Position numbers and translations under genes: made by a program
Shown here: piece after piece, positions 8,009 to 15,471 of the stretch
How the letters are laid out: every line of letters begins with the position of its first letter
Position numbering within the stretch: position 1 is the stretch's first letter
Assembly (NCBI RefSeq): GCF_010468615.1
Contig: NZ_WUEH01000010.1
Span: forward strand, 1-64,000
From: Pseudodesulfovibrio sp. JC047
GTDB lineage: Bacteria; Desulfobacterota; Desulfovibrionia; Desulfovibrionales; Desulfovibrionaceae
DNA length: 64,000 nt
Direction: 5' to 3'
The notes under the pieces: model-generated
Told to the model about the DNA's origin: nothing
The model's database searches: none
Seen by the model: only the letters and a program-made list of their open reading frames with translations

Positions 8009-9167
8009 AGGCAAGTACCTGTTCACTTCCGAATCCGTGACTGAAGGGCACCCCGACAAAGTCGCCGACCAGATTTCCGACGCCATTCTGGACGCCATTA
8101 TCGGCCAGGATTCCATGGCCCGCGTTGCCTGCGAAACATTGGTGACAACCGGCATGGCCTTCATTGCTGGTGAGATATCCACCACCGCATATGCAGATTT
8201 CCCCGAGATCGTCCGTGCCACCATCAAGGACATCGGATACAACTCCGCCGACACCATGGGATTCGACTGGCAGACCTGCGCTGTCATCTCTGCGGTTGAT
8301 AAGCAGTCCCCGGATATCGCCCAGGGCGTTGACCGCGCAAAGCCTGAAGAACAGGGAGCGGGTGACCAGGGCATGATGTTTGGCTATGCCACCAACGAAA
8401 CCCCGACCCTGATGCCGACCCCCATCTACTACGCACATCAGCTGTCCAAACGCCTGACCGACGTTCGCAAACAAGGCATCATCGACTATCTGCGCCCGGA
8501 CGGGAAAACCCAGGTCTGCGTTGAGTTCGACAACGGCAAACCCGTGCGCATCGACAACGTCGTGGTCTCCTCTCAGCACGCCGAGGGCATCGAATTGGCC
8601 GATCTTCAGGCCGCCATCAAGGAAGAGGTCATCATGAAGACCCTCCCTGAATCGCTCATCGACGAAAATCTCAAGACATATATCAATCCCACAGGCCGTT
8701 TCGTCATTGGTGGCCCAGTTGGTGACTGCGGCCTGACTGGACGCAAGATCATCAACGACACCTATGGTGGAGCCGGTGGTCACGGTGGTGGCGCATTCTC
8801 TGGTAAAGACCCGTCCAAGGTGGACCGCTCCGGTGCCTACATGGCTCGGTACGTCGCCAAGAACGTGGTCGCTTCCGGTCTGGCCGCCCAATGCGAAGTC
8901 CAGATCGCCTACGCCATCGGCGTCGCTGATCCCGTTTCCGTAGTCGTGTCCTCACGCGGCACCGGCCAGGTTTCCGACGAACAGTTGACCAAGGCCGTCA
9001 CCGAAGTCTTTGACATGCGTCCCTATTACATTCTGGAACGCCTGAACCTGCGCCGTCCCATTTTCCAAAAATCCACCAACTACGGTCACTTTGGCCGCGA
9101 GTTGCCTGAATTCACCTGGGAACAGACCGACGCTGTTGACGATCTCCGCACTGCCTGCAAGATCTAA
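7998..9167 (+). CDS. metK: S-adenosylmethionine synthetase
   Basis: 389 residues. It makes SAM from methionine and ATP in the cytoplasm. [20 protein letters not shown] at the N-terminus, [12 protein letters not shown] (about residue 115) and the P-loop-like [16 protein letters not shown] (about 255) are the family signatures. The start has a textbook AAAGGAGG and overlaps the panD tail, so translation may be coupled. Grouping SAM synthesis with pantothenate synthesis links two cofactor pathways under the operator at 6647. A strong terminator ends the operon. Confidence 0.97.
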   Translation: MQIEGKYLFTSESVTEGHPDKVADQISDAILDAIIGQDSMARVACETLVTTGMAFIAGEISTTAYADFPEIVRATIKDIGYNSADTMGFDWQTCAVISAVDKQSPDIAQGVDRAKPEEQGAGDQGMMFGYATNETPTLMPTPIYYAHQLSKRLTDVRKQGIIDYLRPDGKTQVCVEFDNGKPVRIDNVVVSSQHAEGIELADLQAAIKEEVIMKTLPESLIDENLKTYINPTGRFVIGGPVGDCGLTGRKIINDTYGGAGGHGGGAFSGKDPSKVDRSGAYMARYVAKNVVASGLAAQCEVQIAYAIGVADPVSVVVSSRGTGQVSDEQLTKAVTEVFDMRPYYILERLNLRRPIFQKSTNYGHFGRELPEFTWEQTDAVDDLRTACKI

Positions 9168-9190
9168 GGACAAAACACATCAGATACACG

Positions 9191-9224
9191 CCCGGTCCGA
9201 CACTGTCGGACCGGGCTTTTTTTT
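9191..9224 (+). terminator. Intrinsic terminator after metK
   Basis: CCCGGTCCGA (9191-9200) pairs with TCGGACCGGG (9206-9215) over a 5-base loop, followed by C and eight T. Confidence 0.92.
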
Positions 9225-9323
9225 AGCGATACGTGTCACTGTGCGTCATGATTTGACCCACTTCATTCCTGCCAGCCTTTTTCCTCGACCACCATCTCAT
9301 ACAAAATCAAGCCCCCGCTCCAC

Positions 9324-9359
9324 ACAATTGTTGACATTGCAACAATTGTCCCCTAAAAA
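9324..9359 (+). promoter_or_regulatory. marR-MFS promoter with embedded operator palindrome
   Basis: ACAATTGTTG (9324-9333) and CAACAATTGT (9340-9349) form a perfect 10-bp dyad around ACATTG. The -35 TTGACA (9331-9336) lies inside it, and TAAAAA (9354-9359) follows at 17 bp as the -10. A MarR dimer binding here would occlude the promoter, the classic autorepression layout. A partial half-site, ACAATT, recurs near 9375. Confidence 0.8.
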
Positions 9360-9402
9360 CCATTTCTCACGAGAACAATTAACATGTCAACAAAAGGTTC
9401 AC

Positions 9403-9864
9403 ATGACCGATCACGACACACGCCGCAGCACAAGTCTGGGGTATAGAATCAGTCGTCTTTCCCGACTCAACAGTTGTCTTCTTGATGCCTGGCTTGAAAA
9501 ACACGGTCTGTGTTCCGGACAAATCCCCTACATCATCTCCACCGTGGAAAAAGAAGGGCAAACCCAAGAAACCCTCTCGACACTCATTAGCGTGTGTCCA
9601 GCCGCAACAGCCCGCATGTTGAAAAACATGGAGGCTTCGGAATTGGTCATACGAAAGGGAAATCCAAACAATCGGCGACAGAAACTGGTCTATCCCACAG
9701 AAAAGGCCAAAGAGTTGTACACTGTCCTGATCCCACTGCTCGACACCCACAACCACGTCATGTTCAACGGATTTTCCCACGCGGAAAGGGTCCAGGCACG
9801 CACAATGCTTGACCGCATTTATGACAATGTTCACAGCAAACTCAAGGAAGTGAAAAATACATGA
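9403..9864 (+). CDS. MarR-family transcriptional regulator
   Basis: 153 residues, winged helix-turn-helix. I start at ATG 9403 (MTDHDTRRSTSLGYRISRLS); longer in-frame readings run back through the metK terminator and the operator. TQETLSTLISVCPAATARML is the recognition region. NRRQKLVYPTEKAKEL is the wing and the following strand, as in MarR/SlyA proteins that respond to small aromatic ligands. Its stop overlaps the efflux gene start (ATGA), so the two are translationally coupled. The palindrome at 9324 is the expected binding site. Confidence 0.9.
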   Translation: MTDHDTRRSTSLGYRISRLSRLNSCLLDAWLEKHGLCSGQIPYIISTVEKEGQTQETLSTLISVCPAATARMLKNMEASELVIRKGNPNNRRQKLVYPTEKAKELYTVLIPLLDTHNHVMFNGFSHAERVQARTMLDRIYDNVHSKLKEVKNT

Positions 9865-11234
9865 TTTCGGAAAAAGAACGCACCGCAGGACTTTGGGCCA
9901 TTACCATTACCCAATTTTCGTTGGTGTTCATGCTTTCATCCGTTGCCGTGGCTGTCCCGTCACTTGGCAAGGAATTCGGCGCAACCGCCGCACAACTCGG
10001 ATTGGTCGAATCAGGATATATCGCGGCAGTGACCATGCTATTGTTCCCTGTGACCCGATTGGCCGACATGACGGGACGCGGATTCATCTTTGCCATGGGC
10101 ATGGCCGTATTCACCACCATCAGTCTGATCCTGCCCCTGTCCGAATCTATCGAGCAATTCATCCTGCTCCGCGTCTTTCAAGGGGCTGGCGGCGCAATGA
10201 TGGTCACCACAGGGCTGGCCATTCTTGCTGATCTTTTCACCGGCCAAAAACGGTCCATGGCCCTGGGCATTGCCTCGGCAGGTATCTATGTCGGCCTTTC
10301 CGCCGGGCCATGGCTCGGTGGCATTATCGCTTCAGCCATGGGCTGGCGAGCCATATTCTACATCAGTGCCATTCCGTGTTTTCTCTGCCTCGTCGTCACA
10401 ATTTTCGCGCTCCCGGTCAAACCGAAACGCACCCCCTGCCCTCCGTTTGACTGGGGTGGCGCGATCCTCATTGCCATCGGCATGGTCATGCTTTCCCAAG
10501 GTGGTTCACTTTTTGACACGACCGCAGGCAAAATAATGCTATCCGTGGGGATCATCGCCCTCATTGCCTTCGTGCTCTGGGAAAAGCATGTCAAGGCACC
10601 CCTGCTGGACATGACGCTCATTCAGACCAATCACTCATTTGCTTTGGGGAGCATGGTCCAGTTCATCAGCTATGCCTCGACCTTTGGGGTGACATTTCTG
10701 CTTTCGCTTTATCTTCAGATTGCCCAAGGCATGACGCCAGGCCAGGCCGGAACCATCCTCATGGCCCAGCCCCTCATGCAGACGCTCTTCTCGCCGATCA
10801 GTGGAAAATTATGTCAACGATGGGCAGCACATCATATCGCAACCGTAGGAATGCTTCTTGCGACAGCAGGACTAGGCGCAGCCATTTTCGTGGGAGATCA
10901 AGCGACATTGTGGCATATTCTCGCCATCCTCGGACTCTGCGGATCAGGCAGTGCCATTTTTGCGACGGCCAACACGGCGGTCATCATGGGTGCTGTTGAA
11001 AAGGAACATTACGGTATCGCCTCGGCCATGGTTGCCGGAATGCGGACCACCGGCATGACCATCAGTCTGGTCTTCATCAGCGCAGTTCTGGCCAGCATGG
11101 TCGGTCCCTCCGACCTGCATACGGAAAGTGCTCCCCTGTTCATCAAGGCCATGCATCTTTCCTTTATTGTCCTGACGAGTTTCAACGTCCTTGGCATCGT
11201 GTTATCAGCCCGGGCCAAACTCAAGCATCAATAA
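9861..11234 (+). CDS. MFS multidrug efflux transporter, DHA2 (EmrB/QacA-like)
   Basis: 457 residues with 13-14 hydrophobic segments, the topology of DHA2 proton-drug antiporters. Helix 1 contains FSLVFMLSSVAVAVPSLGKE. RLADMTGRG is a version of motif A after helix 2, and GAGGAMMVTTGLAILADLF is the helix-4 region. Co-transcribed with the MarR regulator through a 4-base overlap, it is most likely exported-drug or solvent protection induced when the regulator binds ligand. There is no adaptor or outer-membrane partner nearby, so the substrate would be released into the periplasm. The substrate is unknown. Confidence 0.9.
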   Translation: MISEKERTAGLWAITITQFSLVFMLSSVAVAVPSLGKEFGATAAQLGLVESGYIAAVTMLLFPVTRLADMTGRGFIFAMGMAVFTTISLILPLSESIEQFILLRVFQGAGGAMMVTTGLAILADLFTGQKRSMALGIASAGIYVGLSAGPWLGGIIASAMGWRAIFYISAIPCFLCLVVTIFALPVKPKRTPCPPFDWGGAILIAIGMVMLSQGGSLFDTTAGKIMLSVGIIALIAFVLWEKHVKAPLLDMTLIQTNHSFALGSMVQFISYASTFGVTFLLSLYLQIAQGMTPGQAGTILMAQPLMQTLFSPISGKLCQRWAAHHIATVGMLLATAGLGAAIFVGDQATLWHILAILGLCGSGSAIFATANTAVIMGAVEKEHYGIASAMVAGMRTTGMTISLVFISAVLASMVGPSDLHTESAPLFIKAMHLSFIVLTSFNVLGIVLSARAKLKHQ

Positions 11235-11271
11235 AAAAACCGCCGCCATCAACTGATGGCGGCGGTTTTTT
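11233..11271. terminator. Bidirectional intrinsic terminator
   Basis: CCGCCGCCATC (11240-11250) pairs with GATGGCGGCGG (11255-11265) over AACT, flanked by seven A and six T. It is shared by the MFS gene and the convergent solute-binding gene. Confidence 0.95.
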
Positions 11272-11272
11272 C

Positions 11273-12007
11273 TCATCGGCTCGGCCGCGTATCCCGTTCT
11301 TCTTGAATTCGCTGCATTTCCACTGAAAATCGTTCGGCAAGCTCCTTGCCTCTGCTCCCGAGCTTTTTGGCAAACACAAAATACATGGGCAGTTGAGGAA
11401 AGGGCAAGACGATTTTGACCTGCTTCCCTCCTGGCAACCGATCCAGATAATACGTCCCTAATTGCCTATATCCCAAACCAAGATCAAACCGACGCTCCAC
11501 AAGCATCTTGTATAAGGTCTCTCCATCCTTGACAAAATGAATATTCCCAGCCACGGAATCCAGAACACCTTCACCGTACCGATACCCTCGGATCACTCCG
11601 ATATTCAACCCTTTGGTCTCTGCCAAAGATGACACACAGACACCGCTGTTCACATGGGCAAACAAGGCCGGTCCATCAAAAAAATGTGCCAAAGTCGGAT
11701 AATGAAGATATTTTTCTCGTTCCTCAGTCTTCACGACACTCAAAATGCCATCGACACCCCGAAATGCCACTTCCTGAATAGCACGAACAAATGGTTGCTT
11801 GACGAAAATCGGCGTCACTCCCAAACGACGACCAGCCTCACGCACACGGTCGATAACGTCCCCGCGCGCCTCTCCGTTTTCCGTATAGTTCAATGGAGGG
11901 TATTCATCATACGCCACCACAACGTCTTCTGCCCAAACCGGACAGGCAGTAATCAGCATACACAAAATGCAATATAGAAAAACCCTGTAAACTACAGCTC
12001 TATACAT
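11273..12007 (-). CDS. Periplasmic solute-binding protein, SBP_bac_3-like
   Basis: 244 residues. A hydrophobic N-terminus (VFLYCILCMLITACPVWA) is followed by mature sequence VVVAYDEYPPLNYTENGEAR, the usual opening of family 3 amino-acid-binding domains. LNIGVIRGYRYGEGVLDS and FDLGLGYRQLGTYYLD are the hinge and second-lobe regions. ITAC could be a lipobox or just part of the signal sequence. No permease or ATPase is adjacent, so it may be an orphan receptor rather than a transporter component. No clear ribosome site precedes ATG 12007. Confidence 0.8.
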   Translation of the reverse strand: MYRAVVYRVFLYCILCMLITACPVWAEDVVVAYDEYPPLNYTENGEARGDVIDRVREAGRRLGVTPIFVKQPFVRAIQEVAFRGVDGILSVVKTEEREKYLHYPTLAHFFDGPALFAHVNSGVCVSSLAETKGLNIGVIRGYRYGEGVLDSVAGNIHFVKDGETLYKMLVERRFDLGLGYRQLGTYYLDRLPGGKQVKIVLPFPQLPMYFVFAKKLGSRGKELAERFSVEMQRIQEERDTRPSR

Positions 12008-12104
12008 ATATTAAGTATGCGGGAACATTCGCGATATGTCAAACATCGGTGACGCTGCCATTTGAGTATCATACGATGCTTTACGCGGATTAATTCCAAA
12101 AGAA

Positions 12105-12156
12105 TCGGCCTGTCCGGGGCACGACAGGAAAGATGTCATGAACCAAGACAGGCCGA
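12105..12156. repeat. Long-loop inverted repeat in intergenic gap
   Basis: TCGGCCTGTC (12105-12114) and GACAGGCCGA (12147-12156) are perfect 10-bp arms around 32 bases. A second weaker dyad, CCGGGA/TCCCGG, lies near 12206-12232, before the glnK 3' end. No T-run follows either. Otherwise nothing recognisable fills 12008-12251. Confidence 0.4.
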
Positions 12157-12251
12157 AGGGGTGGGGGTGGAGGTATGGCCTTTGTTCTCTCCCTCAAGAG
12201 AACCGGGAGTCAGGGAGCACCTTCTCCCGGCCATTCAAAGTGCCTCTCTCT

Positions 12252-12584
12252 TTACAAGATACCGTCCTCCCCTGTTCGAATGCGCAAGGCCTTGGACAGC
12301 TCCTGCACAAAAATCACACCATCGCCCTCGTTGCCGGTCTGTCCGGCTGACTGAATCGCCTCAATGGTCGAAACTTCAAAATCGTCATTCACCCCGATCT
12401 CCAGACGGACTTTTTTCAACAGATTCACTTCCATCTGCACCCCGCGATAGGTCTCGGTGAACCCTTTCTGTCGGCCCGATCCAAGGATATTGGTGACAGA
12501 CAGGGAATAGACTTCCCGGGCGTACAGTGCCTGCTTCACGACATTCAATCTTTCAGGTCTGATATAGGCTATAATAAGTTTCAT
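12252..12584 (-). CDS. glnK: Nitrogen regulatory protein PII (GlnK-type)
   Basis: 110 residues. I start at ATG 12584 (MKLIIAYIRPERLNVVKQAL), preceded by GAGGAG; the longer reading runs back into the gap below amtB. The T-loop carries the Tyr of the uridylylation site in FTETYRG. The C-terminal signature NEGDGVIFVQELSKALRIRT is intact. PII trimers sense ATP/ADP and 2-oxoglutarate, and GlnK plugs the AmtB channel, which fits its position 64 bases behind amtB on the same strand. Confidence 0.95.
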   Translation of the reverse strand: MKLIIAYIRPERLNVVKQALYAREVYSLSVTNILGSGRQKGFTETYRGVQMEVNLLKKVRLEIGVNDDFEVSTIEAIQSAGQTGNEGDGVIFVQELSKALRIRTGEDGIL

Positions 12585-12648
12585 TTCGTCTTCTCCTCGT
12601 AAAATATCCGATGTGGTGATTCCTTCTTTCTCATCATTGACTCGTTGG

Positions 12649-14007
12649 CTATTCGTTGGAAAAAAGCTGGAATCCATTATATGATTCAGAACCGTGTTCC
12701 GCGATATCCAATCCTTTCAATTCATCCGCCTTCCCGGCCCTGAGTCCGAAAATGGCCTTGATGCCCATCATGAGCAGCAACCCGCAGCCAAAGGCCCAGA
12801 CAAAGAACGTCCCGACACCGATCAACTGTACGCCAAGCTGTGCCACACCGCCGCCGAAGAACAGTCCTCCATCGACATTGAATAGGCCGCAGGCAATGGT
12901 TCCCCAGGCACCGCAGACACCGTGAACAGAGGTGGCCCCCACCGGGTCATCGATTTTGAGCACCGTGTCGATGAACTCGATGGACAGGACCACCAGCACA
13001 CCGGCAATCGCACCGATACACACGGATGAGACCGGAGAAACAGTGGCGCATCCCGCCGTGATACCGACCAGACCGGCCAATGCACCGTTAAAGGTCATGG
13101 AGATGTCGGGTTTTCCATATCTGAGATAGGACACGGCCATGGCTCCGAGCACACCAGCACAGGCAGCGAGTGACGTATTCATGGCAATCAGTCCGATGGT
13201 GTTATCAGCCGTGGTCGTGGACCCGGCATTGAAACCGAACCATCCAAACCAGAGCAGGAAAACACCCAGACCAGCCAACGGAATGTTATGTCCGGGAATA
13301 GCCCTGGTCGAGCCGTCTTCACCATACTTGCCGAGACGAGGGCCAAGAACGATAGCTCCAGCCAAGGCAATCCATCCACCCACGGAGTGAACCACGGAAG
13401 ACCCAGCGAAATCACAGAACCCGAGCCGTTCCAACCACCCGGCACCATCATCGCCCAACCACAGTGATCCCCACGCCCAATGACCGGAAATGGGATAAAT
13501 CACCCCGGTAATCACGATTGAGACCAGGATATAGCTCGAAAACTTCGTTCGTTCGGCCATCCCACCAGACACGATCGTCGCCGCAGTGGCCGCAAACACG
13601 GACTGGAAGAACCAGAAGGTATAGGTCCACATCATGTCACCGTCACCGACGCCAGTCAGGCCAAACCCGGAGGAACCGAACACCCCACCAACGTCAAGGC
13701 CGAACATGAGCGCAAAACCGAACAGGAAAAAGATGATCGATCCCACGGAAAAATCCAGGAAGTTTTTCATCATGATATTCCCGGCGGACTTGGCGCGGGT
13801 AAACCCGGCCTCCACACAACCGAACCCGGCCTGCATCAACATCACGAGACACGCTGCGATCAGCGTCCACAGAATGTTGGCATTTGACTGAGTGAGATAT
13901 TCCACCTCTTCCGCATGGGCAAAAGACGGGGCAAAAATCGCGGCCATGACAACCGCTCCGAGCACAAGCCGTCCAGTGACATGGGTCGGGGTCTTTTTCA
14001 AAAACAT
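12649..14007 (-). CDS. amtB: Ammonium transporter
   Basis: 452 residues from ATG 14007 (MFLKKTPTHVTGRLVLGAVV), with GAGGAG upstream. The longer in-frame start at 14049 would sit between the -12 element and the likely transcript start, so it is rejected. A signal peptide (to AHAEE) precedes eleven hydrophobic helices. FSVGSIIFFLFGFALMFG, the SGGMAERTKFSSYILV segment and GGWIALAGAIVLGPRLG are Amt hallmarks. A trimeric inner-membrane ammonium channel, it is co-transcribed with glnK. Confidence 0.96.
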   Translation of the reverse strand: MFLKKTPTHVTGRLVLGAVVMAAIFAPSFAHAEEVEYLTQSNANILWTLIAACLVMLMQAGFGCVEAGFTRAKSAGNIMMKNFLDFSVGSIIFFLFGFALMFGLDVGGVFGSSGFGLTGVGDGDMMWTYTFWFFQSVFAATAATIVSGGMAERTKFSSYILVSIVITGVIYPISGHWAWGSLWLGDDGAGWLERLGFCDFAGSSVVHSVGGWIALAGAIVLGPRLGKYGEDGSTRAIPGHNIPLAGLGVFLLWFGWFGFNAGSTTTADNTIGLIAMNTSLAACAGVLGAMAVSYLRYGKPDISMTFNGALAGLVGITAGCATVSPVSSVCIGAIAGVLVVLSIEFIDTVLKIDDPVGATSVHGVCGAWGTIACGLFNVDGGLFFGGGVAQLGVQLIGVGTFFVWAFGCGLLLMMGIKAIFGLRAGKADELKGLDIAEHGSESYNGFQLFSNE

Positions 14008-14054
14008 TGGGTACTCCTCGTTTCGTAAAAATCGTTGCTCACCAAGCACCCTCT

Positions 14055-14071
14055 ATCAAGACCTGTGCCAA
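14055..14071 (-). promoter_or_regulatory. Sigma-54-type (-24/-12) promoter of amtB-glnK
   Basis: On the minus strand TTGGCAC (14065-14071), then 5 bases, then TTGAT (14055-14059). The -24 element matches the consensus TTGGCAC exactly. The -12 has GA instead of GC. The start would be near 14043, 36 bases before the chosen ATG. RpoN with an NtrC-type activator is the usual control of amtB. Confidence 0.6.
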
Positions 14072-14248
14072 AGGTGATTTGTCTTGCTATTTATGTAAAA
14101 TTAGCTTTTTCCTCTTTAAATTTTATCGTCACATTTTACGTTTTCGTCATTTGACGCAGCCAGCTTCGCTCAAAAATGACATAAATGGTAAAACACGACT
14201 TGCTCCCTCAACCACATTCACCATGCTCCCAAAACCTACTTTTCCTGC

Positions 14249-14353
14249 ACGACCCATTACATATATATTCACTCCATGACGACCCATTGCAGGTCAACAC
14301 ACACCAGGTGCAACACCAGCCGAAAAACAGCCAAAAAAAGTGACCGCAGGTCA
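14249..14353. promoter_or_regulatory. Direct repeats and dyad upstream of the aromatic operon
   Basis: ACGACCCATT occurs at 14249-14258 and 14279-14288, exactly 30 bp apart (about three helical turns). GCAGGTCA occurs at 14289-14296 and 14346-14353, the second as half of the dyad TGACC-GCA-GGTCA (14341-14353). They sit between the divergent amtB and aromatic promoters and could serve either. The rest of 14072-14248 is AT-rich with no gene. Confidence 0.4.
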
Positions 14354-14359
14354 TCATTT

Positions 14360-14434
14360 TTGACTGTTTTCTTTTAAAATGCTGATATCATTGGGAATCT
14401 TTTTGTTGACAGATCGCCATTCGCTGTGTAGCTA
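14360..14434 (+). promoter_or_regulatory. Candidate promoters of the aromatic amino acid operon
   Basis: Two sigma-70-like pairs are visible: TTGACT (14360) - 17 bp - TGATAT (14383-14388), and TTGACA (14406-14411) - 17 bp - TAGCTA (14429-14434). The second has the better -35, but it would start transcription at the leader ATG, giving a leaderless message. The first leaves a 5' leader of about 47 bases. Confidence 0.5.
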
Positions 14435-14441
14435 ATAAGGC

Positions 14442-14537
14442 ATGAATTCCACAACTGTCTTTAACGCATCCTTTTCCAACTTTACCTTTTGGTATTGGTA
14501 TAGCCACGCTCGTGGTCTTGGGAGAGGTACGTTGTAG
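14442..14537 (+). CDS. Leader peptide of aromatic operon (Phe/Trp/Tyr-rich, attenuation)
   Basis: A 31-codon ORF, ATG 14442 to TAG 14535-14537. It has Phe at positions 7, 11, 14 and 16, Trp at 17 and 19, and Tyr at 18 and 20, so residues 14-20 read FTFWYWY. Such density of rare aromatic codons is the hallmark of ribosome-mediated attenuation leaders. It lies directly before a strong terminator and a twelve-gene operon making all three aromatic amino acids. Starvation for any one could stall the ribosome within 14487-14501. The ribosome site is weak: only AAGG one base before the ATG. The stop codon falls inside the upstream strand of the competing hairpin, as the classical model requires. Confidence 0.85.
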   Translation: MNSTTVFNASFSNFTFWYWYSHARGLGRGTL

Positions 14538-14575
14538 CCAGACGGTGGATACAAACTGAATACAACCTCTTCAAG
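14517..14575 (+). promoter_or_regulatory. Putative antiterminator helix of the aromatic attenuator
   Basis: CTTG (14517-14520), AGAGG (14523-14527) and TTGTA (14532-14536) can pair with CAAG (14572-14575), CCTCT (14566-14570) and TACAA (14561-14565), with a GG/T internal loop and a 4-base bulge. The helix takes the first bases of the terminator stem. A ribosome that reaches the stop codon (14535) covers its left strand; one stalled at FWYWY leaves it free. Confidence 0.6.
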
Positions 14576-14609
14576 GGCCGCGGGCATAAGCCGGCGGCCC
14601 TTGTTTTTT
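14572..14609 (+). terminator. Attenuator terminator of the aromatic operon
   Basis: CAAGGGCCGC (14572-14581) pairs with GCGGCCCTTG (14594-14603). The inner GGC/GCC pair closes an ATAA loop with one G-G mismatch. TTTTTT follows at 14604-14609. It lies 52 bases before the first structural gene. Confidence 0.93.
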
Positions 14610-14661
14610 GCTCGTCGGTGGAAAGCCCGCTCTGTGAAGGGACAACCGCAAGGAGAACGAA

Positions 14662-15459
14662 ATGCACATTGGTAAAGCCATCAGGCTGGAACGAATTTTC
14701 AATCGGAATACGGGTCGGACAATCGTCATCCCCATGGATCATGGCGTCACCGTCGGTCCCATCGACGGTCTGGTCAACATGCGTGATGCCGTAGGTAAAG
14801 TGGTTGATGGCGGAGCCAACGCGGTCATCGAACACAAAGGGCTGGTTCGCTGCGGTCACCGTGCCCAAGGCAGAGACATCGGCCTCATCGTCCACCTGTC
14901 CGCGTCCACGTCCCTGTCCCCCTTCCCCAATGCGAAAACCTTGGTTGCCAGTGTGGAAGACGCGGTTCGACTCGGTGCGGACGCGGTGTCGATCCACTGC
15001 AATTTAGGTGACGAGACCGAGGCTGCCATGCTCAACGACTTTGGCAAAATGGCCTCAGACGCCGCCAATTGGGGAATGCCGCTGCTGGCCATGGTCTACG
15101 CTCGCGGTCCCAAGATCCCGAATGAATTCGACGCGAATGTGGTCGCGCATTGTGCCCGGGTCGGAACCGAACTCGGTGCGGACGTGGTCAAGGTACCGTA
15201 CACCGGCGATATAGACACCTTTGCCCATGTGTGCGACTCTTGTTGCATTCCTGTTGTTATCGCAGGTGGACCGAAGCTCGACAACACCACGGACTTCCTC
15301 CAGATGGTCCACGACTCGATCAAGGCCGGTGGCGCAGGGTTGTCCGTCGGGCGCAACGTTTTCCAACACAAGAACCCGACACGTCTGGTCGAGGCATTGA
15401 ACATGATCGTTCACGAAGACAAAACAGTGGCAGCCGCCCTCACGCATCTTAACGGATAA
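14662..15459 (+). CDS. 2-amino-3,7-dideoxy-D-threo-hept-6-ulosonate (ADTH) synthase, class I aldolase family
   Basis: 265 residues of the DeoC/FbaB-like class I aldolase family. [17 protein letters not shown] at the N-terminus, HCNLGDETE and [14 protein letters not shown] are typical of the archaeal-type enzyme. It condenses aspartate semialdehyde with a 1-deoxyfructose phosphate and thereby replaces DAHP synthase. The Schiff-base Lys is probably in [10 protein letters not shown]. The assignment over fructose-bisphosphate aldolase rests on the next gene, DHQ synthase II, and on the operon. AGGAG precedes ATG 14662. It is the first structural gene after the attenuator. Confidence 0.9.
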   Translation: MHIGKAIRLERIFNRNTGRTIVIPMDHGVTVGPIDGLVNMRDAVGKVVDGGANAVIEHKGLVRCGHRAQGRDIGLIVHLSASTSLSPFPNAKTLVASVEDAVRLGADAVSIHCNLGDETEAAMLNDFGKMASDAANWGMPLLAMVYARGPKIPNEFDANVVAHCARVGTELGADVVKVPYTGDIDTFAHVCDSCCIPVVIAGGPKLDNTTDFLQMVHDSIKAGGAGLSVGRNVFQHKNPTRLVEALNMIVHEDKTVAAALTHLNG

Positions 15460-15471
15460 CGGTACAAAACC

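Noticed and set aside
7968-8891. 307-codon minus-strand ORF opposite metK
   Set aside because: Gly/Asp/His-rich translation typical of the complement of a GC-biased gene; metK is unmistakable on the plus strand.
14007-14049. Longer amtB start giving 14 extra residues
   Set aside because: It would start upstream of the transcript predicted from the sigma-54 promoter, while ATG 14007 has GAGGAG and leads straight into a signal peptide.
14442-14661. T-box riboswitch as the regulator of the aromatic operon
   Set aside because: No T-box consensus sequence or specifier-loop architecture was seen, whereas a leader peptide with aromatic codons and alternative hairpins explains the region.
14482-14997. 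Antisense ORF (171 codons) across the attenuator and the ADTH synthase start
   Set aside because: It lies opposite the terminator and a confidently assigned gene, has no ribosome site, and its composition follows the complement of the real frame.
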